Positions 20,317-20,318 of a stretch of 20,318 bases of DNA are shown piece by piece; position 1 is the stretch's first letter, and the number at the start of each line of letters is the position of its first letter. Below the pieces are notes generated by a model. The model searched no databases, was not told where the DNA came from, and saw only the letters and a list, made by a program, of their open reading frames with translations. Position numbers and translations under genes: made by a program. Source of the stretch: CAZUEG01 sp043798775 (GTDB lineage: Bacteria > Patescibacteriota > Minisyncoccia > Minisyncoccales > GWA2-46-15); assembly GCA_043798775.1 (NCBI GenBank), contig JAZDOL010000018.1:1-20318 (forward strand), read 5' to 3'.

Positions 20317-20318
20317 AT

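Noticed and set aside
20232..20318. Partial plus-strand gene MSMNKLVAKKRC...
   Set aside because: Only 29 codons are visible, they coincide with nested inverted repeats, and no family or ribosome binding site is recognisable; kept only as part of the edge repeat.

Overview
The window looks like chromosomal DNA of a small-genome bacterium, most likely a Patescibacteria/CPR lineage. This is inferred from several traits together: AlaS lacks the beta-barrel insert and C-Ala domain, L13 is short, S9 has a long basic N-terminal extension, nearly every conserved gene lacks a Shine-Dalgarno sequence, and intergenic spacers carry AT-rich 'word' repeats. No rRNA, tRNA, CRISPR array or recognisable transposase was found. 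Nearly all genes lie on the minus strand and are transcribed right to left.

Left block (1-4996): murA, mreB, a DNA polymerase III delta-prime gene, frr, a GC-rich intergenic element, and the 5' part of an rseP-like site-2 protease. The rseP-like gene is broken by a one-base frameshift right after its HEFGH active site. The only large plus-strand gene (5193-6620) is a membrane-anchored PEGA-domain protein, divergent from murA and convergent with the ribosomal block, from which a bidirectional terminator separates it.

Middle block (6683-11463): a classical alpha-operon order infA-rpmJ-rpsM-rpsK-rpsD-rpoA-rplQ, followed by rplM-rpsI. A near-consensus promoter overlaps the longest infA reading frame and indicates a later start. 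A second promoter can be drawn just before rplM. Several spacers in this highly expressed block hold simple repeats or palindromes.

Right block (11743-18357): a membrane protein with a baseplate-J-like region overlaps an FtsA/PilM-like actin-fold gene. These are followed by short alaS, a 363-residue protein I do not recognise, and an M28 metallopeptidase.

Right end (18400-20318): short units on the minus strand, several with their own promoter or terminator. They are a four-CxxC zinc-finger protein behind competing hairpins, a possible 38-residue peptide, a more GC-rich pair of overlapping or frameshifted ORFs behind a triple-hairpin leader, and a perfect-consensus promoter directly at a possible 26-codon ORF. 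Only the zinc-finger gene and the first ORF of the GC-rich pair have strong Shine-Dalgarno sites. The window ends in a nested inverted repeat that could be the edge of a mobile or repeated element.
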